13,764 nucleotides of DNA. It comes from JBIIUJ01 sp044340025. GTDB lineage: Bacteria > Pseudomonadota > Alphaproteobacteria > Caulobacterales > Aquidulcibacteraceae. Shown here piece by piece: positions 7,130-13,764 of this stretch. The position numbers were made by a program, and so were the translations under genes. Under the pieces are notes generated by a model. The model was not told the DNA's origin. It saw only the letters and a list, made by a program, of their open reading frames with translations, and ran no database searches. The stretch lies in contig JBIIUJ010000067.1 in the NCBI GenBank assembly GCA_044340025.1, positions 1 to 13,764 on the forward strand. The letters are read 5' to 3'. Within the stretch, counting starts at the first letter, position 1. Every line of letters begins with the position of its first letter.

Positions 7130-8957
7130 CGCTGCGCTTCCTTCGTCACGGCCGGCGACGGCGCCGGCGCTGGCTGCGTATGTGCGCCGCCGCTACCGCT
7201 CCGAGCGCCTTTTCCAGGCGCTGGGCCTGGGCGCGGTCTGCGTTGCGCTGGGCGCTGTGGTGCTGCTGGTCGGATCGATCCTGGCCCAGTCGATCCCTGC
7301 GCTGACCGAGCATCGGCTGAAGGCGACGATCACGGTCGACGCCAACCTGGTTGATCCATCCGGCCGGCGCGATCCCGACGAAATCCGCGCTCAGGGCGAC
7401 TTCTACGGCCTCCTGCAGGAGTGGCTCGCCCGGCAGTTTCCCGATGCGGAGGCAGCCGGCTATGGCCCCGAACTGTTCGGTCTTGTCGCCCCGATCGCGG
7501 CAGCACCCCTCGGGCCGATGATCGCCGACACGCCTGCGTTGATCGGCACGCAGCTGGAAACCTCCGTTCAGATCAACAGCGATGTCGATCTCTACCTCAA
7601 GGGTCAGTTAAGCGAGGAGCGCATTCTCCCCGGCCGGGGTGAAGCTACGCTCGCGCGGCTGGCCGACGGGCGCTATCAGATCATGGCGCCGGGCGCGTTG
7701 GCGGCGCCGCTGGCGGCGCTGAAGGAGCGGCTGCTGCGCGAAGCCGACGGCTTCGATGCAGAAGTGGTGGTGCGACGCAGCCGGCTCGCCGCGCTGGAGC
7801 AGGACCTTGCCGCCGCCCGCGCGGCGGTGGCTGCGGCTGCGAGCCTGGGCGAGGCGGCGGTGGAAGCGCGCCAGGCCGAACTCGACGCGATCGACACCAC
7901 CCGGATCATCACGCTCGACGAGATCGAGGCGTTGCTTCAGCGCGCCAGCGACTATCGCGCCCGCGCAGCCGCCAGCAACAGCGAGGAGGCGCTCTCCGCA
8001 TTGACCCCCTCCTATCTGGTGGAGGCGGGCGGCGGGGTGATCAAGCTCGAACGCCTGACCGCCGCCGAAGCGACCGGGGTTGCGATTGTGACCCCGCAGA
8101 CCACGGGCGCCATAGCCGCCGGCGCGTGGCGCGTGCGCGAGATCGCCACGCCGCAGGCCGATCGCCCGATTACCGACGCCACGATCGTCTTCGCCCGCGC
8201 GCTTCAGGATCGCGGCGCGATCACGCTCGGGCCGAACGGCACGATCTTCTCGCGCTCGGATTCCAATAATCCGGAGCTGGCCGGTCTGGCCGGCGCCATC
8301 GTGGGTTCGCTGCTGACCCTGTTGGTGACGCTGGTGATCGCCGTGCCGCTCGGCGTGCTGACCGCGATCTACCTGGAAGAATTCGCGCCCAAGAACCGAT
8401 GGACCGACCTGATCGAGGTCAATATCAACAATCTCGCGGCCGTGCCCTCGATCGTGTTCGGGTTGCTGGGTTTGGCGGTGTTTCTCAATTTCTTCGGCAT
8501 GCCGCGCTCGGCGCCCATCGTTGGCGGGGTGGTGCTGACGCTGATGAGCCTGCCGATCATCATCATCGCCTCGCGTGCGGCGCTGAAAGCGGTGCCGCCC
8601 TCCATCCGGGAGGCTGCTCTTGGGGTTGGGGCGTCCAAGACCCAGGCGGTGTTCGGCCATGTGCTGCCGCTGGCGGCGCCCGGCATTCTGACCGGCTCGA
8701 TCCTCGCCATGGCGCATGCGCTGGGCGAGACCGCGCCGCTCCTGATGATCGGCATGGTGGCCTTCGTCGCCGACGTCCCGCAGGGCTTCACCGATTCGGC
8801 CACGGTTCTGCCCGTCGAGATCTACATGTGGGCCAGCCGACCGGAGCGGGCATGGGAGCCGCGCACCGCGCTCGCCATTGTCATCCTGCTCGCCTTCATG
8901 ATCGCCATGAACGCGCTCGCCGTCTGGCTGCGGCGCAAGTTTGAACGGAGATGGTAG
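7122..8957 (+). CDS. pstA: Phosphate ABC transporter permease PstA with large periplasmic insertion
   Basis: This is the partner permease of PstC. At 611 residues it is about twice the E. coli length of about 296. TM1 is at about 33-56, after a basic cytoplasmic segment. A periplasmic DUF3333-like region follows (about 60-162, e.g. DPDEIRAQGDFYGLLQEWL, SDVDLYLKG). Residues 163-350 are an extra segment with an Ala/Glu/Arg-rich predicted coiled coil at about 192-284. The DUF3333-like end (FARALQDRGAITLG, SDSNNPELAG) leads into the ABC permease domain at 385-600. That domain contains APKNRWTDLIEVNINNLAAV and the EAA loop EAALGVGASKTQAVFGHVLP (497-516). ATGACTGA couples the pstC stop to this start. 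The family is certain from the C-terminal third and the context; the role of the insertion is unknown. Confidence 0.96.
   Translation: MTDAALPSSRPATAPALAAYVRRRYRSERLFQALGLGAVCVALGAVVLLVGSILAQSIPALTEHRLKATITVDANLVDPSGRRDPDEIRAQGDFYGLLQEWLARQFPDAEAAGYGPELFGLVAPIAAAPLGPMIADTPALIGTQLETSVQINSDVDLYLKGQLSEERILPGRGEATLARLADGRYQIMAPGALAAPLAALKERLLREADGFDAEVVVRRSRLAALEQDLAAARAAVAAAASLGEAAVEARQAELDAIDTTRIITLDEIEALLQRASDYRARAAASNSEEALSALTPSYLVEAGGGVIKLERLTAAEATGVAIVTPQTTGAIAAGAWRVREIATPQADRPITDATIVFARALQDRGAITLGPNGTIFSRSDSNNPELAGLAGAIVGSLLTLLVTLVIAVPLGVLTAIYLEEFAPKNRWTDLIEVNINNLAAVPSIVFGLLGLAVFLNFFGMPRSAPIVGGVVLTLMSLPIIIIASRAALKAVPPSIREAALGVGASKTQAVFGHVLPLAAPGILTGSILAMAHALGETAPLLMIGMVAFVADVPQGFTDSATVLPVEIYMWASRPERAWEPRTALAIVILLAFMIAMNALAVWLRRKFERRW
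8947..8950 (+). promoter_or_regulatory. Ribosome binding site deciding the pstB start
   Basis: GGAG lies 9 nt before ATG 8960 and directly abuts the alternative ATG at 8951, leaving no spacer. This favours ATG 8960, just after the pstA stop. Confidence 0.55.
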
Positions 8958-8959
8958 GC

Positions 8960-9793
8960 ATGAACGCCTTCGCGGGACCAACGGGCGCGCTTCGCGCCGC
9001 CGCAGCCCAAAGCGCCGCTGCCGGGCAGGCGCAGGAGGCGGTTAAAGTGCGCGCGCGCGACGTGAGCGTGCACTATGGCGCCAAGCAGGCGCTCTACGAT
9101 GTCTCGATCGACATTCCGGATCGGTCAGTCATCTCCTTCATCGGCCCGTCAGGCTGCGGCAAGTCCACCTTCCTGCGCTGCATCAACCGCATGAACGACA
9201 CGATCGAGAATTGCCGCGTCTCGGGCGCGATCGAGCTGGAAGGCGCCAATGTGAACGATCGCGCGATCGACCCTGTCGTGCTGCGCGCGCGGGTCGGCAT
9301 GGTGTTTCAGAAGCCGAACCCGTTTCCGAAGTCGATTTTCGACAATGTGGCCTATGGCCCGCGCATCCACGGCATCGCCCGCTCCAAGGTGGAGCTGGCT
9401 GAGATCGTGGAGAAGTCGCTGCGCCGCGCAGGCCTCTGGGAAGAGGTGAAGGACCGCCTCGCCCAGCCGGGCACGGGCCTGTCCGGCGGCCAGCAGCAGC
9501 GCCTGGTGATCGCGCGCGCGATTGCGGTGAACCCGGAAGTGATCCTGATGGACGAGCCGTGCTCCGCACTCGATCCGATCGCGACCGCCAAGATCGAGGA
9601 ACTGATCGACGAACTGCGCGAGAACTACTGCATTATCATCGTCACCCACTCGATGGCCCAGGCCGCGCGCGTCTCGCAGAAGACGGCCTTCTTCCACATG
9701 GGCCGGTTGGTGGAGGCGGGGCCGACCGAGGAGATCTTCACAAACCCGAAGGACACCCGCACCCAGGACTATATCACCGGCCGGTTCGGCTAG
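8960..9793 (+). CDS. pstB: Phosphate ABC transporter ATP-binding protein PstB
   Basis: This cytoplasmic ATPase of the Pst importer has 277 residues, close to the family's usual 250-280. All catalytic motifs are intact: Walker A GPSGCGKST (62-70), Q-loop VFQKPNPFP with Q117 (the PNPFP stretch is characteristic of PstB), signature LSGGQQQR (174-181), Walker B VILMDEP with E199, and the H-loop His230 in IVTHS. The first 25 residues or so are an Ala-rich, poorly conserved extension. ATG 8960 is preferred over in-frame ATG 8951 because of the GGAG at 8947-8950. It starts 2 nt after pstA. Besides driving transport, PstB is expected to take part with PhoU in keeping PhoR inactive when phosphate is plentiful. 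Confidence 0.97.
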   Translation: MNAFAGPTGALRAAAAQSAAAGQAQEAVKVRARDVSVHYGAKQALYDVSIDIPDRSVISFIGPSGCGKSTFLRCINRMNDTIENCRVSGAIELEGANVNDRAIDPVVLRARVGMVFQKPNPFPKSIFDNVAYGPRIHGIARSKVELAEIVEKSLRRAGLWEEVKDRLAQPGTGLSGGQQQRLVIARAIAVNPEVILMDEPCSALDPIATAKIEELIDELRENYCIIIVTHSMAQAARVSQKTAFFHMGRLVEAGPTEEIFTNPKDTRTQDYITGRFG

Positions 9794-9807
9794 CGGCGCG
9801 CGGGGTC

Positions 9808-10536
9808 GTGGTGGAACATACGTTTCGCGCCTTCGGGGAGGAGCTGGAGACCCTTTCGGCGGATATCGCCCGCATGGGCGGGATCGCCGAGAGCATGGTG
9901 TCGGACGCGGTCACCTGCGTGATCCGGCGAGACGCTGCGCTCGCCAAGTCGGTCATCGAGCGCGATCCGCGGGTGGATGATCTTCAGCGCAGCGTGGAGC
10001 GCCAGATCCTGCGGCTGTTTGCGCTGCGCCAGCCGCTGGCGCGCGATCTGCGCGAGACGCTGGCCGCCCTCAAGCTGTCAGCCGATCTCGAGCGGATCGG
10101 CGACCTCGCCAAGAATGTCGCCCGGCGTGCGCTCGCCGTGCAGGAGAGCGAGCCCATCGCGCTGGCGCGGGGGGTGGAGCGGATGGGGCGCATCGCTTCC
10201 ACCCATCTCAAGATGGTGCTCGACGCCTATGCCGCGCGCGAAGTGCGTTCGGCGATCTCCGTCTGGTTTCAGGACGAGGAACTGGACGAGCATTACAACA
10301 GCCTGTTTCGCGAGCTGCTGACCTACATGATGGAGGATCCGCGCAACATCAGCCCCTGCGCGCATCTCCTGTTCATCGCCAAGAATATCGAACGCATCGG
10401 CGATCACTGCACCAATATGGCCGAAGTGATCCACTTCCTCGTTACGGGCGAAGACATGGCGATCGAGCGGCCCAAGGCAGACGATCTGCCCGAAGCCGAC
10501 AGTTCAGAGACCAAGTCGTCCGAGCCGGAGGGGTGA
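9808..10536 (+). CDS. phoU: Phosphate signalling protein PhoU
   Basis: This cytoplasmic all-helical adaptor links the Pst transporter to PhoR and represses the Pho response in high phosphate. It has 242 residues (E. coli 241). Two three-helix repeats each carry the metal-binding PhoU signature: DLERIGDLAKNVA (about 93-105) and NIERIGDHCTNMA (about 193-205). The N-terminus VEHTFRAFGEELETL matches the usual xEHTxKAF start of the family, which supports GTG 9808. GTG 9811 is also possible, since GGGG at 9802-9805 is better spaced for it. The open frame continues upstream into pstB but has no homology there. The last 28 residues or so form an acidic Ser/Glu-rich tail. It starts 14 nt after the pstB stop and ends 4 nt before phoB. 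Confidence 0.95.
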   Translation: MVEHTFRAFGEELETLSADIARMGGIAESMVSDAVTCVIRRDAALAKSVIERDPRVDDLQRSVERQILRLFALRQPLARDLRETLAALKLSADLERIGDLAKNVARRALAVQESEPIALARGVERMGRIASTHLKMVLDAYAAREVRSAISVWFQDEELDEHYNSLFRELLTYMMEDPRNISPCAHLLFIAKNIERIGDHCTNMAEVIHFLVTGEDMAIERPKADDLPEADSSETKSSEPEG

Positions 10537-10540
10537 GACC

Positions 10541-11230
10541 GTGACGCCTTATGTTCTTGTGGTGGAAGATGAGGCGAGCCTCGCCACCCTTCTGCAATAT
10601 AATCTGGAGCGTGAAGGCTTCCGCGTGGGCATCGCCCAGGACGGGGAGGAAGCCCTCGTGATGGCCGACGAGACGCTGCCCGATCTGGTCCTGCTGGACT
10701 GGATGCTGCCCAAGGTGCCGGGCATCGAGGTGTGCCGGCGCCTTCGGGGGCGGCCGGACGCCAAGAACATCCCGATCATCATGCTCACCGCGCGAGGCGA
10801 AGAGACCGACCGGATCCGCGGCCTCGACACCGGGGCGGACGATTACGTCACCAAGCCCTTCTCCATGACCGAGCTTCTGGCCCGGGTGCGCGCCGTTCTG
10901 CGGCGCATCCGGCCGGGCCTGGCGGAGGACAAGATCAAGGTCGGCGACCTCATTCTGGATCGGGCGGCCCACCGCGCGCGGCGGGGCGATCGCGACATCC
11001 ATCTGGGGCCGACCGAGTTCCGGCTGCTGGAGCATCTGATGCAGCACCCCGGCCGGGTGTTCTCGCGCGAACAATTGCTCGATGCGGTGTGGGGCTCGGA
11101 CGTTTACGTCGAAGCGCGCACGGTCGATGTCCATGTCGGCCGGCTGCGCAAGGCGCTCAACAAATCGGATGAGGCCGACCCGATCCGCACCGTGCGCTCG
11201 GCGGGCTATGCGCTGGATTTCAACGACTAG
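10541..11230 (+). CDS. phoB: Phosphate regulon response regulator PhoB
   Basis: This 229-residue OmpR-family transcription activator matches the length of E. coli PhoB. The receiver domain (1-120) has the acidic pocket E9/D10, phospho-acceptor D53 in LLDWMLP, T83 and K105 in YVTKPFS, all at the same positions as in E. coli PhoB. The C-terminal winged-helix domain (about 127-227) has LGPTEFRLLEHLMQHPGRVF and the recognition-helix region VDVHVGRLRKALN. It should bind the Pho box at 5617-5634 and so activate its own operon. The GTG start is preceded by a strong GGAGGGG at 10527-10533 (7-nt spacer) that runs up to the phoU stop. It is the last gene of the operon and faces a convergent patatin gene 9 nt away. 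Confidence 0.97.
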   Translation: MTPYVLVVEDEASLATLLQYNLEREGFRVGIAQDGEEALVMADETLPDLVLLDWMLPKVPGIEVCRRLRGRPDAKNIPIIMLTARGEETDRIRGLDTGADDYVTKPFSMTELLARVRAVLRRIRPGLAEDKIKVGDLILDRAAHRARRGDRDIHLGPTEFRLLEHLMQHPGRVFSREQLLDAVWGSDVYVEARTVDVHVGRLRKALNKSDEADPIRTVRSAGYALDFND

Positions 11231-11239
11231 CCAGACGCG

Positions 11240-12274
11240 TCAAAGATATTCGGCGGCGAGATCTACGCTGGAGCGCACGCCCACGCACTCCGAGCACGCC
11301 GCAAGCCACGCGCGCGCGCTTGCTTGCCCTCGGGCCTTCAGATCGGTCAGGAACGGCCAGTCGGTGCGGAGTTTCGTGGCCACGCCCATGCCGCCCAGCG
11401 GGCCGTCTGCCCGGATGGAATGCACGTTGATGGCGCGATAGCGGCTGCGCAGCTCATCCTTGAGCTGATCTTTCTTCACGAGCTTCTGCACGAAGGCGAT
11501 CGCGCGCAATTCCGCGATCAGCGAGGCGTTGAAGCTGATCTCGTTGAGCCGGTCCATGATCTCCGCGCTGGTTTTCGGCACGCCGTCGCGGATCATCGGA
11601 TTGATGTGGCAGATCAGGATGTCGTTGGGCAGATCCTCGTAGAAGATTGGAAACAGCGCCGGATTGGCCACATAGCCCCCATCCCAATAGGCCGCCCCGT
11701 CAATCTCCACCGCCTGAAACAGATAGGGCAGGCAAGCCGCCGCAAGCACCACGTCGGCGGTTATCTCCTCGGTGCGGAAGACCCGCACCTTGCCCGTGCG
11801 CACGTCTGTGGTGGAAAGGAACAGCCGGATCGGGCAGCCCTTGCGCAACGCCTCGAAGTCCACCGTTTCTGTCAATGCATCGCGCAGCGGATTGAAGTTC
11901 CAGGGGTTGAATTCGTAAGGGCTCGCAACAGTGGTGAGGGCGTCGAACCAGCGGTGAACCCGCTCGCCCATCAGGTTGAACGGGTCCCAAAGCGATCGGA
12001 TCGTATTCATCGAGACCGGGAAGAACGGCGCGCGCGACTCCGAAATCCGCCGCCAGAAGCCTTCCAGCGTGGTGCGCGCGCCTTCTGGTCCGCCTGTCAT
12101 CAATCCATAGGCCGCCACCACCGCATTCATGGCGCCGGCGCTGGTTGCGGTGATCGAGGCGATTTCGAAGCCGCCGTCCGCCAGCAGCGTGTCCAGGATG
12201 CCCCATGCGAAGGCTCCGTGCGAGCCGCCGCCCTGAATGGCGATATTGAGCGGGCGGGGCGAAGGCTGGGCCAT
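11240..12274 (-). CDS. Patatin-like phospholipase family protein
   Basis: This 344-residue protein has the patatin fold and is probably a cytoplasmic or peripheral serine lipid acyl hydrolase; the substrate is unknown. The oxyanion-hole motif is QGGGSHGAF (about 14-22). The nucleophile elbow is ITATSAGAMNAVV, with Ser45 as nucleophile; the first Gly of GxSxG is Ala43. The catalytic dyad Asp is D198 in YWDGGYVANP, followed by the usual LFPIFY region. No signal peptide or TM helix is visible. I chose ATG 12274 because GGAGG (12284-12288) lies 9 nt before it and the conserved fold starts at once. The frame extends to an ATG at 12355, which would overlap the yaaA-like gene. It lies 31 nt after that gene in the same direction, so co-transcription is likely. 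Confidence 0.9.
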   Translation of the reverse strand: MAQPSPRPLNIAIQGGGSHGAFAWGILDTLLADGGFEIASITATSAGAMNAVVAAYGLMTGGPEGARTTLEGFWRRISESRAPFFPVSMNTIRSLWDPFNLMGERVHRWFDALTTVASPYEFNPWNFNPLRDALTETVDFEALRKGCPIRLFLSTTDVRTGKVRVFRTEEITADVVLAAACLPYLFQAVEIDGAAYWDGGYVANPALFPIFYEDLPNDILICHINPMIRDGVPKTSAEIMDRLNEISFNASLIAELRAIAFVQKLVKKDQLKDELRSRYRAINVHSIRADGPLGGMGVATKLRTDWPFLTDLKARGQASARAWLAACSECVGVRSSVDLAAEYL

Positions 12275-12283
12275 TGACGAGAG

Positions 12284-12288
12284 CCTCC
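12284..12288 (-). promoter_or_regulatory. Ribosome binding site deciding the patatin start
   Basis: GGAGG on the minus strand lies 9 nt before ATG 12274. It supports the shorter, non-overlapping start over ATG 12355. Confidence 0.6.
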
Positions 12289-12305
12289 GAAGGGCAGGCG
12301 CGACC

Positions 12306-13073
12306 TCAAGGCTGGGGGCGGGAGAACACCCAGACATCGGCGCTTGAGGCTGCATCGCTATAGCGATAGCCGCCGGCGGTGAAGCCCTTCAGTTCCTCCG
12401 CCTGCGTCAGCCGCTGCATGATCGCGTAACGCGCCATCATCCCGCGCGCTCTTTTGGCATGGAAGCTCAAGGTGCGGGCCTCGCCGTCGCGCTCTTCGCG
12501 GAACACGGGCGTCACAACGCGTGCGCGCAGCGCCGCCGGCGCCACGGCGCCGAAATACTCCTGCGAGGCGAGGTTGATCACGACGCCGTCGCGGCCGCCG
12601 AGGTCGCTGTTCAGCGCCTCTGCGATGCGCGCGCCCCAGAACTCGTAGAGCGTGCGCCCGCGCGCGGTTGCAAGCCTGGTTCCCATTTCCAATCGATAGG
12701 GCTGGATGGCGTCGAGCGGGCGCAACAGCCCGTAAAGGCCGGAGAGAATGCGCACGTGGTCCTGTGCGAAGGCGAGGTCCTCGAGCGAGAGGCTGCCTGC
12801 ATCGAGGCCCTGATAGACATCGCCGTTGAAGGCGAGAATCGCTTGCTTGCCATGATCCCCATGGCCCGGATCGAAGGCCTGGAAGCGCGCCTGATTGAGG
12901 TCGGCAAGGGCTTCCGAAATGTCCATGAGGCTGCGGAGATCGGCCCGGGAGAGGCCGCGCGTCACCTGGGCCAGCTCTGCGAGATCAGCGCGCAGCCGTG
13001 CCGGCGTGCGGGGCGTCGCCGCGGGAGGGTCCGAGAAATCGAGCGATTTGGCGGGGGAGAGCAGAATCAGCAT
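12306..13073 (-). CDS. yaaA: YaaA family protein (DUF328/UPF0246), peroxide-stress associated
   Basis: This 255-residue cytoplasmic protein covers the whole YaaA family (E. coli 258 residues). In E. coli, YaaA limits damage from hydrogen peroxide by keeping free iron low, and the family fold binds DNA in vitro. Conserved family blocks are all visible: the N-terminal LLSPAKSLDF, AFNGDVYQGL, ILSGLYGLLRPLD, PYRLEMGT, NLASQEYF, and the C-terminal SFHAKRARGMMARY. The ATG at 13073 has an AAGG 5 nt upstream. It lies 52 nt downstream of the hydrolase stop and 31 nt before the patatin start, in the same direction, so the three may share a transcript. The family is secure; the cellular role in this organism is inferred from E. 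coli. Confidence 0.93.
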   Translation of the reverse strand: MLILLSPAKSLDFSDPPAATPRTPARLRADLAELAQVTRGLSRADLRSLMDISEALADLNQARFQAFDPGHGDHGKQAILAFNGDVYQGLDAGSLSLEDLAFAQDHVRILSGLYGLLRPLDAIQPYRLEMGTRLATARGRTLYEFWGARIAEALNSDLGGRDGVVINLASQEYFGAVAPAALRARVVTPVFREERDGEARTLSFHAKRARGMMARYAIMQRLTQAEELKGFTAGGYRYSDAASSADVWVFSRPQP

Positions 13074-13125
13074 GGCGACCTTGGGCGAGGAGGTGCGCCG
13101 TTCTCCCAGCCCGGCAAGTCCTGCG

Positions 13126-13764
13126 CTAGAGCTTCAATCCCTCCAGCCACTCAAGGAGGTGTGAAGTCGTCTCGGCTGGCCTTTCCTGTTGGGTCCAGTG
13201 GCCGCAACCGGGAAGGATGACGCAGGTGCGCAGGTCCCTCACTTCCGCGCGCATCGCTGCAACGAGATCAAGGCCAGGCAGCATCTTCAGCACCAGATCG
13301 CGCTCGCCCCCGATGAAGCAGGCGGGCTGGCTGATCCGGCGCCCGTCAAACTGGGCCGCCCAGGTCCAGTCGCGGCGATGGTTGCGGTAGCGGTTGAGCG
13401 GCCCGCGAAAGCCGGACCTCTCAAACTCCCCGACATAGAAGTCCAGGTCTTGCGCGCTGAGCCAGGCGGGGAAGGGCTCCGGGTCGGGCAAGCGGTCGAG
13501 CAGGCGCGCCCCGTGCGGCTTGTCGACCGGCCAGGTTCCGTCGGGCGCGTCCCCGCTGATGGCGTAGAGAAAGCGGCGCAGGCTCGCGCCGACATCGGCT
13601 TCCAGCTCTGCTTCGGCGACGCCCTCCTCCTGGAAATAGACCTGGTAGAAGAAGCGCCCGCGGGCGGTGAACAATTGGCTGACAAGATCGATGAAGGGCA
13701 AGGGGCCGCGCCCCAGATAGGGCACCGAAAGGGCGGTGACCGCGCCCACGCGCTGGGGGTGGGC
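13126..13764 (-). CDS. Alpha/beta hydrolase, epoxide-hydrolase-like (5' end outside the window)
   Basis: These are the C-terminal 212 residues of an alpha/beta hydrolase; the gene continues past the right edge. The frame is open to base 13764 and reads HPQRVGAVTALSVPY, the stretch just after the nucleophile elbow, so the nucleophile itself is not seen. The cap region contains FFYQVYFQEEGVAE and LNRYRNHRRDW, whose Tyr fits the ring-opening Tyr of soluble epoxide hydrolases. The catalytic acid is the Asp in FIGGERDLVL, and the catalytic His is in PGCGHWTQQERP, 24 residues from the C-terminus. This pattern resembles EPHX2-type epoxide hydrolases more than esterases or haloalkane dehalogenases, but without the N-terminal half the call stays at family level. 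A GTG at 13749 is an internal Val codon rather than the start. Confidence 0.85.
   Translation of the reverse strand, partial: AHPQRVGAVTALSVPYLGRGPLPFIDLVSQLFTARGRFFYQVYFQEEGVAEAELEADVGASLRRFLYAISGDAPDGTWPVDKPHGARLLDRLPDPEPFPAWLSAQDLDFYVGEFERSGFRGPLNRYRNHRRDWTWAAQFDGRRISQPACFIGGERDLVLKMLPGLDLVAAMRAEVRDLRTCVILPGCGHWTQQERPAETTSHLLEWLEGLKL

Noticed and set aside
7608..8981. A 457-codon minus-strand open frame opposite pstA
   Set aside because: It is a shadow of pstA with His/Arg/Asp-rich composition. It partly coincides with the PstA insertion but shows no independent gene signals.
9559..9807. N-terminal extension of the phoU reading frame into pstB
   Set aside because: The extension overlaps the conserved 3' end of pstB, has no PhoU homology, and the family N-terminus begins exactly at GTG 9808.
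1..13764. Mobile elements, CRISPR arrays, tRNA/rRNA genes or a defence-type system
   Set aside because: No transposase, integrase, regular repeat-spacer pattern, RNA gene or defence domain was seen. All coding space is filled by recognisable efflux, Pho/Pst and hydrolase-type genes.

Overview
This 13.8 kb window is a high-GC, densely packed piece of chromosome that looks alphaproteobacterial. The best guess is the Caulobacterales/Maricaulales/Hyphomonadaceae side. The reasons are the gene order phoR-pstC-pstA-pstB-phoU-phoB, which is the arrangement known from Caulobacter, the long N-terminal domains on PstC and PstA typical of alphaproteobacterial Pst permeases, and the NodT-type lipoprotein efflux channel. 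The species cannot be named from the sequence alone.

Left part (1-4054, minus strand): a tripartite RND efflux operon transcribed leftwards in the order outer-membrane lipoprotein channel, periplasmic adaptor, inner-membrane RND pump. The gaps are 11 and 4 nt, and the pump runs off the left edge after 447 codons.

Centre (4055-11230, plus strand): a 165-nt AT-rich divergent intergenic region, then the phosphate regulon core. PhoR is the sensor kinase, PstC and PstA are the permeases, PstB is the ATPase, PhoU is the signalling adaptor and PhoB is the response regulator. pstC to phoB are almost certainly one transcript, with junctions of 8 nt overlap, 2 nt, 14 nt and 4 nt. A clear 18-bp Pho box (5617-5634) lies 10 nt before a -10-like element ahead of pstC, so PhoB is expected to activate its own operon. 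A weaker Pho-box-like repeat lies ahead of phoR. No pstS is present. PhoR has almost no periplasmic loop, so phosphate status is presumably read through Pst and PhoU. PhoR then phosphorylates PhoB on D53.

Right part (11240-13764, minus strand): three genes transcribed towards phoB. In transcription order they are a 5'-truncated epoxide-hydrolase-like alpha/beta hydrolase, a YaaA-family (DUF328) protein and a patatin-like phospholipase. The patatin and phoB stop codons face each other only 9 nt apart.

Most of the window is recognisable core biology. The most unusual item is PstA, at 611 residues, with about 190 extra periplasmic residues including a predicted Ala-rich coiled coil. No mobile element, CRISPR array, tRNA or rRNA was seen, and no gene-free stretch exceeds 165 nt. 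The very long open frames antisense to the real genes are GC-driven shadows.
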